From the NCBI GenBank assembly GCA_965232985.1, contig CBDDRC010000009.1, positions 89,213 to 153,212 on the forward strand: a DNA stretch of 64,000 nucleotides, read 5' to 3'. A program made the translations under genes and the position numbers. The notes beneath the pieces were generated by a model. The model saw only the letters and a list, made by a program, of their open reading frames with translations. It had not been told where the DNA came from and did no database searches. The first letter of the stretch is position 1. Each line of letters starts with the position of its first letter. This stretch comes from JADFDG01 sp965232985 (GTDB lineage: Bacteria; Pseudomonadota; Gammaproteobacteria; Pseudomonadales; JADFDG01). Positions 44,461 to 53,681 of this stretch are shown in pieces.

Positions 44461-46236
44461 ATGTCGAAATTGAAATTATTGAAATCGCCGGACACGAAGC
44501 GTGCGTTGGGCGCCGTATTCGGGCAGATGGGCAAGCGGATTTTTGCGCGGTCGATGTTCCGCGCGCTGTGGCAGGATCGCGATAGTGAGGTGGGATTGGG
44601 TAGCCGTTTTTTCCTCGCATTTTGGGAAACGCTCGGCAATCGCGAGGCGGTGGTTGACGGCGCTGACCGCATCACCTTCAAGGAATTCCGGCAACGTGTG
44701 CTGCGCACCTCGGATGTGCTGCACACCTTGGGTTTGCGCGAGGGAGATGCTTGCGCGGTTCTGTTATACAACAGCGCCACCTGGTTTGAGGTCAATCAGG
44801 CCTGTAACTTGTCTGGCATCACGATGCCGATGTTGAACTGGCACCTGAAACCGGCCGAATTCACGCAATGCATAGGGCGCGCTTCAGCCAAGGTTCTGAT
44901 CATCGACCCGGGGTTTGTTGAGGTTATTGATTCGATCCGCCACGAGTTGCAGGTTAGTCACATTGTCGTCACCGGCGATCAGCCCGTACCGAAGGGGATG
45001 TTGTCGCTGGCTGCGCTGACGGCAGCAGCTACGCCCCGCCTGCACCCGGCGAAGTTCCATCTCTCGGCCAAGCCTTACAGTGGCGGTACGACGGGCACGC
45101 CGAAGTTCATCAACATGGATCAAACGGCCATGTTCGGCGAGCAGGATCACAAGCGTCGGGGAGCCTCGCGCGACGAAGCGGTGCGCATGAGCGTCATGCA
45201 GCTGAGTGCGTTGGGCTGGTACGGGCTGGGGAAGCTGCATGATCCGATCACCGGCAACGCCCGCTCGCTGGTGCCGGGGCCGCTCTATCACGCGGGCGTT
45301 CAGATCGCCGTGTTGCCCTTTCTGTTTGGTGCCACGGTTGTGCCGATGCGCAAGTTCACCGCAGAAGGTTTTCTGCAGATGATCCAGGATGAGCGGATCA
45401 ACTGGACTTTTGTGGCGCCAACCATGCTGGAACGCGTGCTGGCGTTGCCGGATGAAGTCAAATCCCGTTATCGCCTCGGCAGTATGCGCTCGCTGATTTG
45501 CGCGGCAGCGCCCTGCGCGCCCCACGTCAAGCAGGAGATAAATGCGCTGTTCCGGCGTCAGGGGGCGCCGAATGACGTTTTTCACGAGTATTACGGTGCG
45601 TCAGAAACGGGAATCATCACCATTTTGTTGCCCGAGGACTATCAGGGCGATCCAGGTCGTTATCGCAGCGTCGGTAAGGTCCGTGCTGCCGAATGCGGCA
45701 TATATGATGCCGAAAATTCACGCTGGGTAGAGCCCGGCAAGCCGGGCAAGGTGCTGGTGCGATCAGCGCTTACTTTTGGGCTTCAATATGTGGGCGAGCA
45801 GAAAAAGACGGACGACTGCTACATCGAGATCGACGGCAAGATCTGGTACGACGATGGCCTTATCGGCTATCTCGACGCGGATCAGTTCCTGTATCTGACC
45901 TCGCGCGAAAAGGAAATGATCATCAGCGGTGGCGTCAATCTCTTTCCCAACGAGATCGAAGACATCATCAAGCGCCACCCGGCTGTCCTGGATGTTGCCG
46001 TGGTGCGGGCGCCGGACAAGGATCTGGGTGAAGTCCCGGCTGCTGTTGTGCATCTGCGCGATGGCGTTGTCGCAACGACAGAAGAGATTCTTGCACATTG
46101 TCGCGCAGCAGGACTGTACGGGTTCAAGTTGCCGCGCTTTGTGGAGTTTGCCGAGTTACCGCGCAACTTGGCCGGCAAGTTGCCCAAGAAACAACTGGAA
46201 GAGCGTTTCTGGCAGGGTGTCGAGCGTTTGGGCTAG
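44461..46236 (+). CDS. AMP-dependent acyl-CoA synthetase/ligase
   Basis: 591 residues of the ANL superfamily. The P-loop is YSGGTTGTPK, the A5-type motif EYYGASETG, and the A8/A10 motifs are SREKEMIISGGVNLFP and NLAGKLPKKQL. It activates a carboxylic acid to its CoA thioester with ATP; the chain length is not predictable. GGAGGATAGGCC precedes the ATG. Cotranscription with the pmo-cop genes is likely given the 16-base gap. It would activate acids released by the downstream esterases. Confidence 0.92.
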   Translation: MSKLKLLKSPDTKRALGAVFGQMGKRIFARSMFRALWQDRDSEVGLGSRFFLAFWETLGNREAVVDGADRITFKEFRQRVLRTSDVLHTLGLREGDACAVLLYNSATWFEVNQACNLSGITMPMLNWHLKPAEFTQCIGRASAKVLIIDPGFVEVIDSIRHELQVSHIVVTGDQPVPKGMLSLAALTAAATPRLHPAKFHLSAKPYSGGTTGTPKFINMDQTAMFGEQDHKRRGASRDEAVRMSVMQLSALGWYGLGKLHDPITGNARSLVPGPLYHAGVQIAVLPFLFGATVVPMRKFTAEGFLQMIQDERINWTFVAPTMLERVLALPDEVKSRYRLGSMRSLICAAAPCAPHVKQEINALFRRQGAPNDVFHEYYGASETGIITILLPEDYQGDPGRYRSVGKVRAAECGIYDAENSRWVEPGKPGKVLVRSALTFGLQYVGEQKKTDDCYIEIDGKIWYDDGLIGYLDADQFLYLTSREKEMIISGGVNLFPNEIEDIIKRHPAVLDVAVVRAPDKDLGEVPAAVVHLRDGVVATTEEILAHCRAAGLYGFKLPRFVEFAELPRNLAGKLPKKQLEERFWQGVERLG

Positions 46237-46337
46237 ATCCTGGTGCTAGCGACAGGTCGAAGCGCGGAGTTTTCCAGTGGCAGTGACTCCGCGGTATGGC
46301 CGTGAGTATTCAGATGGAAATACGGGAGATTCAGTAC

Positions 46338-47846
46338 ATGGCCAGGAAGAAAGTCGCGTTCGTTGCACCGCAATCATCGGCGCCGCACCATCAGGTGGTT
46401 GTCATCGGCGCCGGATTTTCCGGCATCAACATGGCGATCCGGCTCAAGGAGGCGGGCATTACCGATTTCGTGGTGCTCGAACGCGCCGATGACGTTGGTG
46501 GCACCTGGCGCGACAACACTTATCCTGGCTGCGCCTGTGATGTGCCATCGGTCGCCTATTCTTATTCGTTCGAGCAGGTGCCTGACTGGAGTCGCACGTT
46601 TGCCGGTTCGGCGGAAATTCACGGCTACATCCATCACTGCGTGGAAAAGTACGGCCTGCGGCCCTGGCTGCGTTTTGGCACAGGCGTCACGAAAGCTATC
46701 TTTGACGATAAAGGCGGCATCTGGACATTGACCACGGAGGGCGGTGAAACGATTACTGCGCGGGCGGTGGTGTCGGCCATCGGCGGCCTGGTCAACCCGG
46801 CCTATCCCGACATTCCGGGTCTTGCCGAATTCAAGGGCGCCAAGTTCCATACTGCACGCTGGGATCATCAGTACGATCTCAAGGGAAAGCGCGTGGCAGT
46901 TATTGGCACAGGGGCAAGCGCGATTCAGGTCGTGCCATCGATCCAGCCTTATGTGTCTTCGCTCAAACTGTTTCAGCGCACCCCCGCCTGGGTAATTCCA
47001 AAGCCGGATTTTGCGATCCGGGAGCGCACCCGGCAATTGTTCCGCCGTATCCCGGCAGCGCAGCGCTTGCTGCGCAACGCCATCTATACTGCCAGTGAAG
47101 CGATCTTCGCGCCGCTGGTCATTCTGGATACGCCGGCTTCACGGCTGTTCGAGCGCTACGCATCAAGACACCTTGAAAAGCAGGTGAGCGATCCGGAATT
47201 GCGCCGCAAGCTGCAGCCGGATTTTCATATTGGCTGCAAGCGTGTACTCATATCGAATGACTACTATCCGGCGCTCGCGCAGCCGAATGTTGAGGTGATA
47301 ACCGAATCCATTGTGCGCATCACCGAGACAGGTATTGTCACAGCCGATGGCAAAACCCACGAAGTCGATTGTGTGGTGCTGGCGACCGGGTTCAGGCTGG
47401 ATATCGCCAGCGCCCCCTTCGAGGTGCATGGCCTTGATGGCGTGAAGATGAGCGATTTGTGGCAGGCTCCGGGCAGCAAGGCCTACATGGGTATGGCAGT
47501 GTCCGGCATTCCGAATTGGTTTGTGATGTTGGGGCCAAATACCGGGCCGGGGCACACGTCGGTGCTCGTCTATACCGAGGCGCAAGCCGGGTACATTCTC
47601 CAGGCTCTGCAGACACTGCTGGAGCGCAATCTGCGTTACCTCAACGTCCGCAGGGTGGCGCAGGATGCGTGGCACCGGAAGATTCAGTCGCGCATGAAGT
47701 ACACTTCATGGACCTCCGGTTGCCGGAGTTGGTACTTGGATGAGCATGGCGAAAATCACACACTCTATCCGGGCCTGGCGTCTGAATATGTGTTGAGTGT
47801 GCGCACCTTTAAACCCGAAAAATATGATGCGACCGTTTATGTCTGA
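46338..47846 (+). CDS. Baeyer-Villiger monooxygenase, first copy
   Basis: 502 residues. FAD site GAGFSG is at 24-29, and LERADDVGGTWRDNTYPG is typical of BVMOs. The BVMO fingerprint F165-KGAKF-H171-TARWD is complete, and a second Rossmann GTGASA follows. It inserts one O from O2 next to a carbonyl using NADPH, turning ketones into esters. The ATG at 46338 is chosen for its GGGAG site; two upstream ATGs (46296, 46314) lack one. A 101-base gap separates it from the ligase gene. Confidence 0.92.
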   Translation: MARKKVAFVAPQSSAPHHQVVVIGAGFSGINMAIRLKEAGITDFVVLERADDVGGTWRDNTYPGCACDVPSVAYSYSFEQVPDWSRTFAGSAEIHGYIHHCVEKYGLRPWLRFGTGVTKAIFDDKGGIWTLTTEGGETITARAVVSAIGGLVNPAYPDIPGLAEFKGAKFHTARWDHQYDLKGKRVAVIGTGASAIQVVPSIQPYVSSLKLFQRTPAWVIPKPDFAIRERTRQLFRRIPAAQRLLRNAIYTASEAIFAPLVILDTPASRLFERYASRHLEKQVSDPELRRKLQPDFHIGCKRVLISNDYYPALAQPNVEVITESIVRITETGIVTADGKTHEVDCVVLATGFRLDIASAPFEVHGLDGVKMSDLWQAPGSKAYMGMAVSGIPNWFVMLGPNTGPGHTSVLVYTEAQAGYILQALQTLLERNLRYLNVRRVAQDAWHRKIQSRMKYTSWTSGCRSWYLDEHGENHTLYPGLASEYVLSVRTFKPEKYDATVYV

Positions 47847-47847
47847 G

Positions 47848-48777
47848 ATGAACATGCGCGACCACACCCCGGAATCAGGCCATGTGGCGACGACGGCCGG
47901 TGAAGAAAGGAAGCAGGATCAGGTCGAAACGATTTATTTCACGGGCTGTGCAGGCGTTCGTCTGGTCGGTGATCGTCGCGGTCGGGTCGGTGCGCCAACG
48001 GTACTGCTGCTGCATGGCGGCGGTCAGACACGGCACGCCTGGGCGGGCGCCGCAAAGCGCATTGCCAATGCCGGCTACTGCGCGATCACGCTGGATTCTC
48101 GCGGCCATGGCGAAAGCGACTGGGCGCCGGATGGCAACTACAGTGTCGATGATATGGCGGATGACATTCGTCGTGTGGTCGAGCAGGTCGGAGGGTCGCC
48201 GACAATAGTAGGCGCCTCCATGGGTGGAATCACAGCAATGGTCGCCGTTGGCGAAGGCCTGCTGCCAACGGTAAATCGGCTGGTGCTGGTTGATATTGCC
48301 CCGCGACTTGAGCGTAGCGGTGTCGAGCGCATCCTCACGTTTATGAGCGCAAATCCAAACGGTTTCGCGTCGTTGGAAGAGGTGCGGGCTTTGGTGGCGG
48401 CATACAATCCGAACCGCCCACCGCCGAAAGACAACACCGGGTTGCTGAAAAACCTGCGCCTGGGCACCGACGGGCGCTACCGCTGGCATTGGGATCCGCG
48501 TTTTCTCAACGATGCCACCCGCACGGATGCCGGCGAGGCCTTGGTCCAGTTGGAACGTCGGCTGGCGGCTGCCCGTGGGGTGCGGATTCCCACGCTGCTG
48601 GTACGGGGCGCAAGCAGTGATGTTGTGAGTGCCGAGGGCGCAAGGGAGCTGCTGGAGCTCATTCCGCAGGCAAAAATTGTCGATATCGCTGGCGCCGGGC
48701 ACATGGTTGCCGGGGATCGGAACGACGTATTTGCTGACGCTGTGCTGGCGTTCCTGAACGCTAACCCCTTTGCTTGA
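47848..48777 (+). CDS. Alpha/beta-fold hydrolase
   Basis: About 309 residues. Oxyanion region LLLHGGGQTRHAW, nucleophile elbow GASMGG (Ser near residue 124) and catalytic His in GAGHMVAGD identify a serine hydrolase of the epoxide-hydrolase/lactonase type. The likely reaction is hydrolysis of the ester made by the preceding BVMO (inference). The start is uncertain: several ATGs occur between 47824 and 47854 without a clear ribosome site, and the gene touches or overlaps the BVMO stop at 47846. Confidence 0.85.
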   Translation: MNMRDHTPESGHVATTAGEERKQDQVETIYFTGCAGVRLVGDRRGRVGAPTVLLLHGGGQTRHAWAGAAKRIANAGYCAITLDSRGHGESDWAPDGNYSVDDMADDIRRVVEQVGGSPTIVGASMGGITAMVAVGEGLLPTVNRLVLVDIAPRLERSGVERILTFMSANPNGFASLEEVRALVAAYNPNRPPPKDNTGLLKNLRLGTDGRYRWHWDPRFLNDATRTDAGEALVQLERRLAAARGVRIPTLLVRGASSDVVSAEGARELLELIPQAKIVDIAGAGHMVAGDRNDVFADAVLAFLNANPFA

Positions 48778-49117
48778 AGCCGTCACAGGCGGTGCTCGCC
48801 AGGAGCCGGCGGGCGCCGCCTGATCCGATTGACCAAGATGCCTTTGCTGACCTTGACAACCTCCGGCGCCATATAGTTACATCAAAGCGTGTAACCGTTT
48901 ATGCGTGTAAGCGTGGCTCCTCTCGGGGAGTCGAATGCAGGCGCCCATCTCACATCAAGGAAGATGCTCCGGGCTTGACCCCGGGTTTTTCGCCTGTTAC
49001 TCGACGCCAACTCAAGGGGTGATTTTCGGTTCGGTAATTTGGACGGTCGACCAACCAAGGGTTGGGTGGAAACAACGGGGCCGGCAGCGCCGGTCATCAA
49101 TGAGTCAGGAGGTAGTT
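48778..49117. other. Intergenic region between the two catabolic units
   Basis: 340 bases with no supported gene. Visible elements are a TTGACA at 48853, an inverted repeat GTTAC/GTAAC (48876-48895), a direct repeat GCGTGTAA at 48887 and 48903, and the operator-like palindrome at 49037-49056. The AGGAGG ribosome site of the next gene is at the right end. A promoter for the second unit is expected here. Confidence 0.7.
49037..49056. promoter_or_regulatory. Operator-like palindrome before the second catabolic unit
   Basis: ATTTGGACGGTCGACCAACC carries the TTGG-N8-CCAA spacing and most of the core of the pmoC operators (TTGGACG-GT-CGACCAA). It lies 61 bases before the metal-dependent hydrolase start. 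It is less symmetric than the other sites and has no partner 34 bases away. Confidence 0.5.
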
Positions 49118-50074
49118 ATGGGCATCGCAGGCAGAAGCGTCGGATACGACGAGGTGGTACCTCGGGATATCCACTTCAAAATGAACACCGAGACGGTTGC
49201 GCGGCATTGGTTCAACGGCGACCCTTGGACCACGCAGTGGATGAATTCGATTCTTGCTGCCGTCCCCGATGGTGAGCGCTGGGTGATGAACTCGGCGCGC
49301 GCGCAGTTGGATCAACTCACCAATCCGGCTGTACGCAAAGCTGCCGTAGATTTTTGTCGTCAGGAACGCATTCATGCGCGCGAACACGATGAGATGAACG
49401 CTGCCAGCATCGCCCATGGCGTGCCGCTCGACAAACTTGAAATTGTTTTCAAGCAGATTCGTGAAACCCTGCAAAAGAATCTCAGCATTCAGACGCAAAG
49501 CGCGCTGGCAGCCGCGTTTGAGCATTTCACCGCCATCATTTCTTCGGTGATGCTGGAGAACCCCGATCTGCTTGAAGACACGCATCCTGAACTTACTGCG
49601 ATGCTCTATTGGCATTTCGTTGAGGAGACCGAGCACAAGGGCGTCAGCTTTGACGTGTATGTGCATGCGGGTGGTGGTGGTGTGAAGGGGTACGCCCGGC
49701 GCGTCAGCTCCATGGCATTTGCCACGGCCTTCGGGATGCCGTTCATGGTCGCCAGCAACGCTTACCTGCTTTATAAGGACAAGCAGTTGACCAACTGGCG
49801 TTCCGCCTTGCGCATGACCAACCTGCTCTTCAACAAGCCGGGCATTTTGACGCGCACAATTACGCACTACCTGCCCTACTACCGGCCGGATTTCCACCCG
49901 TGGGATGACGACAACCGGGCGGTGATCCATGTCTGGAAGAGTGCCTATGAGAAAACCGGAGACCCTCACAAGGCGTATAAGGCGTTGCTGGAACACCAGC
50001 GCAAGCACTCGCCTGCCGGCAATAAAAAACATAAACAAAAGCAGCGGCAGACCTTACAGCCGCAGCTGGCTTAA
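49118..50074 (+). CDS. Predicted metal-dependent hydrolase (PF10118 family), first copy
   Basis: 318 residues, helical. Two ExxH motifs, QERIHAREHDEMN near residue 90 and FVEETEHKGVSFDVY near residue 175, resemble a ferritin-like di-metal carboxylate site. The family is named a metal-dependent hydrolase, but no reaction is proven to my knowledge. The ATG at 49118 has a perfect AGGAGG six bases upstream; longer readings start in non-coding sequence. It heads a five-gene unit (hydrolase, SDR, esterase, BVMO, ligase). A paralogue lies at 59765-60637. The C-terminus is Lys/Gln-rich. Confidence 0.85.
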   Translation: MGIAGRSVGYDEVVPRDIHFKMNTETVARHWFNGDPWTTQWMNSILAAVPDGERWVMNSARAQLDQLTNPAVRKAAVDFCRQERIHAREHDEMNAASIAHGVPLDKLEIVFKQIRETLQKNLSIQTQSALAAAFEHFTAIISSVMLENPDLLEDTHPELTAMLYWHFVEETEHKGVSFDVYVHAGGGGVKGYARRVSSMAFATAFGMPFMVASNAYLLYKDKQLTNWRSALRMTNLLFNKPGILTRTITHYLPYYRPDFHPWDDDNRAVIHVWKSAYEKTGDPHKAYKALLEHQRKHSPAGNKKHKQKQRQTLQPQLA

Positions 50075-50094
50075 TTGATTTGGGAGTAGTGATC

Positions 50095-50922
50095 ATGGGA
50101 GTGAAAGGGCAGAAGCCTTCAAGAGGAGCGGCCGCAGTTGTTACCGGCGCCGGTAGCGGTATCGGACGGAGTTTCGCCTACGAGATCGCAAGGCGTGGTG
50201 GTGCCGTGCTGTGCGTGGATATCCGTAAGGAGCGCGCCGAGGAGACTGCCGAAACGTTGCGCAGCCTGAATGCGCATGCCGTTGCCTATGAGTGCGATGT
50301 AGGCAACGCCGAGCAGATGGCGGCGCTGTCCGAGCAATCCGAGGAGTTGCTTGGGCGGCCTGTGACGTTGATTGTCAACAATGCCGGGGTCGGCCTTGGT
50401 GGCCAGATTGGTGAGGTGTCACTGGAAGATTGGCACTGGTGCATGAACGTCAACCTTTGGGGTGTAATTCACGGCTGTCACTTTTTTGCGCCGAAGCTGA
50501 AGGCATTGGGTTATGGCGGCATCATCAATGTGGCGTCTGCGGCAGGATTTGCTGCAGCGCCGGAAATGAGCACCTATAACGTCACAAAGTCCGGTGTAAT
50601 GTCGCTCTCGGAAACGTTATCGGCTGAACTGACTGGAACCGGCGTCAAGGTGACCGTATTGTGCCCGACCGTGGTGCCGACCAACATCGTCAATGACGGT
50701 CGCTTGCCTTCGTATCGCGCCGAGTTTGCCAAGACGGCGATGACGAAGTTTGCGCTGACCAACAGCGATGCGGTTGCCCGTAAGACGCTGGACGCTCTGG
50801 ATAAGGGCCAGATGTACATGCTGCCCCAAATCGACGGCCAGATTGCGTGGATGTTCAAGCGCATTGCGCCGCGGCTTTATGCGCGCAGCCTTGGCGAAGC
50901 GTACCGGCTGGTCTCGCCCTGA
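50095..50922 (+). CDS. Short-chain dehydrogenase/reductase
   Basis: 275 residues of the classical SDR family: cofactor site TGAGSGIG (17-24), NNAG, catalytic Ser in NVASAAG and Y161-NVT-K165. An aspartate after the second strand (CVDIRKE) favours NAD(H). It probably interconverts an alcohol and a ketone, which would feed the nearby BVMO. GGGAG supports the ATG at 50095. It lies 20 bases after the metal-dependent hydrolase gene. Confidence 0.92.
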   Translation: MGVKGQKPSRGAAAVVTGAGSGIGRSFAYEIARRGGAVLCVDIRKERAEETAETLRSLNAHAVAYECDVGNAEQMAALSEQSEELLGRPVTLIVNNAGVGLGGQIGEVSLEDWHWCMNVNLWGVIHGCHFFAPKLKALGYGGIINVASAAGFAAAPEMSTYNVTKSGVMSLSETLSAELTGTGVKVTVLCPTVVPTNIVNDGRLPSYRAEFAKTAMTKFALTNSDAVARKTLDALDKGQMYMLPQIDGQIAWMFKRIAPRLYARSLGEAYRLVSP

Positions 50923-50983
50923 GCATCGTTGTCACCGGGCATTCTCCAAACACATAAATCCGACCATTAACGGGCAAAACACC

Positions 50984-51988
50984 ATGGCATCTTTGGCGGC
51001 CAGCACTATGAAGCTGCTCCTGCGTATGCGGGTAAAGCAGAGCGATCCGAAATCAAAGGCGGATCTTGTGCGGCATTTACGCAACGCAATGAACATGCCG
51101 ATGCCGAGCCGCATACCGCAGGGTGTTGTGGTGAATAAAGAAACAATCGCTGGGGTGCCTGGTGAGTGGGTGACCGTGGAAAATCCGGGCATGACCGTGC
51201 TTTATTTGCACGGTGGTGCCTTCATCGGCGGCAAGCTTTCCACTTACCACACTTTCTGCGGGCAGCTGGCACAGCGACTGAACGCCAGGATATTTCTCCC
51301 GGATTATCGACTCGCGCCGGAGCACCCTTATCCGGCGGCGACTGACGATGCTTTCAATGTCTATCGCCAGCTTTCAGCTGACCTGAAGGGCGGTGAGCCG
51401 CTGGTGGTGGCTGGCGATTCTGCCGGTGGCAATCTCACGCTGGTCACTTTGTTGCGTGCGCGGGATGAAGATTACCCCATGCCCGTATGTGCACTGGCGT
51501 TGTCACCGGGAGCGGATGCGACTGGTACGTTGCGATCGTTGTCCGCCAACAGTGATTCGGATGCGATGTTGTCGAAAGGCATGGTAGACATGGCGGTCGA
51601 TGTCTATCTGGCGGGTGCGGATCCAACCCATCCCTACGCCTCTCCGGCCCGGGGCAATTTCTCCGGGTTACCCCCGCTGCTGGTGACGGTAAGCGAAGAG
51701 GAATGTTTGCGCGACGACGCCTACCGTGTTGTGTACAACGCGCGTCAAGCCAAGGTTCCGGTGGAGTTGTTGTCCAGGCCAGACATGCCGCATGTCTGGG
51801 TGGTGTTCCCTCTTTTCCTGCCTGAAGCACGGGAGGACATGCACACCCTGGTGAGGTTTGTTGAGAAGCATGCCGTCAATTGGGCGCTGCAGAAACAGCG
51901 CGACGTACCTGTCGTACGCGCTCGAGCGAAAGGTAAAAGCAATCCGAAGGCAAAGCCTTCCACACAAGCTGATTCGGCCGTTCATTAA
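50984..51988 (+). CDS. Alpha/beta hydrolase, HSL-family esterase
   Basis: 334 residues. Motifs are LYLHGGAFIGG, nucleophile GDSAGG (S146) and His in MPHVW (H270). The acid position aligns with Glu in SEEECLRDD, where most HSL members have Asp in a DPLRD motif; this may be a natural variant. The C-terminus is basic (RARAKGKSNPKAK). It is expected to hydrolyse esters, possibly those of the next-gene BVMO. The ribosome site is weak. Confidence 0.88.
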   Translation: MASLAASTMKLLLRMRVKQSDPKSKADLVRHLRNAMNMPMPSRIPQGVVVNKETIAGVPGEWVTVENPGMTVLYLHGGAFIGGKLSTYHTFCGQLAQRLNARIFLPDYRLAPEHPYPAATDDAFNVYRQLSADLKGGEPLVVAGDSAGGNLTLVTLLRARDEDYPMPVCALALSPGADATGTLRSLSANSDSDAMLSKGMVDMAVDVYLAGADPTHPYASPARGNFSGLPPLLVTVSEEECLRDDAYRVVYNARQAKVPVELLSRPDMPHVWVVFPLFLPEAREDMHTLVRFVEKHAVNWALQKQRDVPVVRARAKGKSNPKAKPSTQADSAVH

Positions 51989-52025
51989 ATCGGCCGATAA
52001 AACCCGACTATCCTGGAGAGCGAAC

Positions 52026-53600
52026 ATGAATATTGCCCACTTCCAGCCTGACCAGATTGCCACGCAGGCTCGGGGATCAATACATCCCGACCACGAGGTG
52101 CTCATTATCGGGGCCGGCATTTCCGGGCTGGGCGTCGCCATACGGCTGAAGGAACAGGGCATCAACTCCTTCATCATTCTCGAGCGGGCTGATCAGGTGG
52201 GTGGCACTTGGCGAGACAATCGCTATCCGGGCATCGCCGTCGACATCACTTCATTCACCTATTCATATTCTTTTGAGCAGAACCCGAATTGGTCCCGGGT
52301 GTTCGCGCCGGGCAGTGAATTGCAGAACTACACTGAACGCGTTGCCTCGAAATATGGCATCTACCCGCACATCCGGTTCAAGACGAGTGTCAGCCGCGCA
52401 GTATTTGATGAAGACAAGCATTTTTGGCGCGTCACGATTGATGGCGGCAAGGAGATCACGGCACGGCAACTGATTTCCGCAACGGGCGGATTGATCTCGC
52501 CAAAAATGCCGGATATCGAGGGCATTGGCGATTTCCAAGGGAAAATCATTCACACGGGCCATTGGGACAGCAAGATTAATCTGAAAGGAAAACGGATCGC
52601 TGTCATTGGTACGGGCGCTACCGCCGTGCAGATGATTCCGGAAATTGCACCGCTGGCGAAACGGCTTGATGTCTATCAGCGGACGCCGATCTGGGTATTG
52701 AAAAAGCCGGATCGGGTGCTGCCAGCGTGGATGAAGAGTGTCTTCCGCCTGCTTCCCGCAGCGCAAAAATCCGTGCGGATGGGGACGGATATACTCAGCG
52801 AGGCATTGATGGTGGTCGCCGCCATTTACTACCGGCAGGCGCCCTGGCTGGTGCGGATGTGCGAAAAGGCCGGCCTCAGCAATATGCGCGAGCAGCTGCC
52901 AGATCGTCCGGATTTGTGGGAAAAGCTGGCACCGAAATACGGTTTTTGCTGCAAGCGCCCGACCTTTTCGAACGAGTATTTTAAAACGTTCGCGCGCAAA
53001 AACACGGATCTTATTACTACGCCCATTGAGAGGATTACCCCAAAGGGGATACGCACCAAAGACGGCACGGAGCGCGAGATTGACGTGCTGATCCTGGCGA
53101 CGGGCTACAAGGTTTTTGAGAAAGGAAACCTGCCGTCCTATGAGGTGGTTGGACGTGATGGCCAGGAGCTCGGCGCGTTCTGGGAAGAAAACAGGTTTCA
53201 GGCCTACGAAGGCCTCACCGTCCCGGGCTACCCGAATTTCTACATCATGCTGGGCCCTTACGCATTGATTGGCACGTCCTACTTCAAGATGGTCGAAGGC
53301 AATTCGATCCATGCGGTGCGCTGTATTGCCGAGGCGCTCAAGCGCAAGGCAACCTGCGTTGAGGTGAGGCAGGATATTCATGATCGCTACTTCGCGGATA
53401 TCCAGCATCGCCAGCAGAGCACTGTGTTTCTGAACAACAACTGTGCATCTTCGAACAGCTATTATTTCGATCGGCATGGCGACGCGCCGATGCTGCGGCC
53501 TTCAACCTCCGTCGAAATGCTCTGGCGCGCCAAGCACCTGCCCATGGATCACTATCAGTTCAGCAAGGCGCCGGTGCTGGTGCCGGTAGCCACTGCCTGA
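52026..53600 (+). CDS. Baeyer-Villiger monooxygenase, second copy
   Basis: 524 residues. FAD site GAGISG is at 29-34, LERADQVGGTWRDNRYPG follows, and the fingerprint F170-QGKII-H176-TGHWD is complete. It is clearly related to the BVMO at 46338 in its N-terminal half but differs across the C-terminal half, suggesting distinct substrates. The ATG at 52026 has TGGAGAG upstream; a longer reading back to 51858 overlaps the esterase gene and is rejected. It is NADPH-dependent and turns ketones into esters. Confidence 0.92.
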   Translation: MNIAHFQPDQIATQARGSIHPDHEVLIIGAGISGLGVAIRLKEQGINSFIILERADQVGGTWRDNRYPGIAVDITSFTYSYSFEQNPNWSRVFAPGSELQNYTERVASKYGIYPHIRFKTSVSRAVFDEDKHFWRVTIDGGKEITARQLISATGGLISPKMPDIEGIGDFQGKIIHTGHWDSKINLKGKRIAVIGTGATAVQMIPEIAPLAKRLDVYQRTPIWVLKKPDRVLPAWMKSVFRLLPAAQKSVRMGTDILSEALMVVAAIYYRQAPWLVRMCEKAGLSNMREQLPDRPDLWEKLAPKYGFCCKRPTFSNEYFKTFARKNTDLITTPIERITPKGIRTKDGTEREIDVLILATGYKVFEKGNLPSYEVVGRDGQELGAFWEENRFQAYEGLTVPGYPNFYIMLGPYALIGTSYFKMVEGNSIHAVRCIAEALKRKATCVEVRQDIHDRYFADIQHRQQSTVFLNNNCASSNSYYFDRHGDAPMLRPSTSVEMLWRAKHLPMDHYQFSKAPVLVPVATA

Positions 53601-53681
53601 CGGAATGCGTGTGCAAAATCCCGGGCTGAACGATGTTGCAGCCCGGGGTGTGTGCGGTTGGTGGGGCGGAGATCAATAGCC

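Noticed and set aside
51858..52025. Longer N-terminus for the second Baeyer-Villiger monooxygenase
   Set aside because: It overlaps the preceding esterase by 130 bases, lacks a ribosome site and adds residues not seen in the family; ATG 52026 has a good site.
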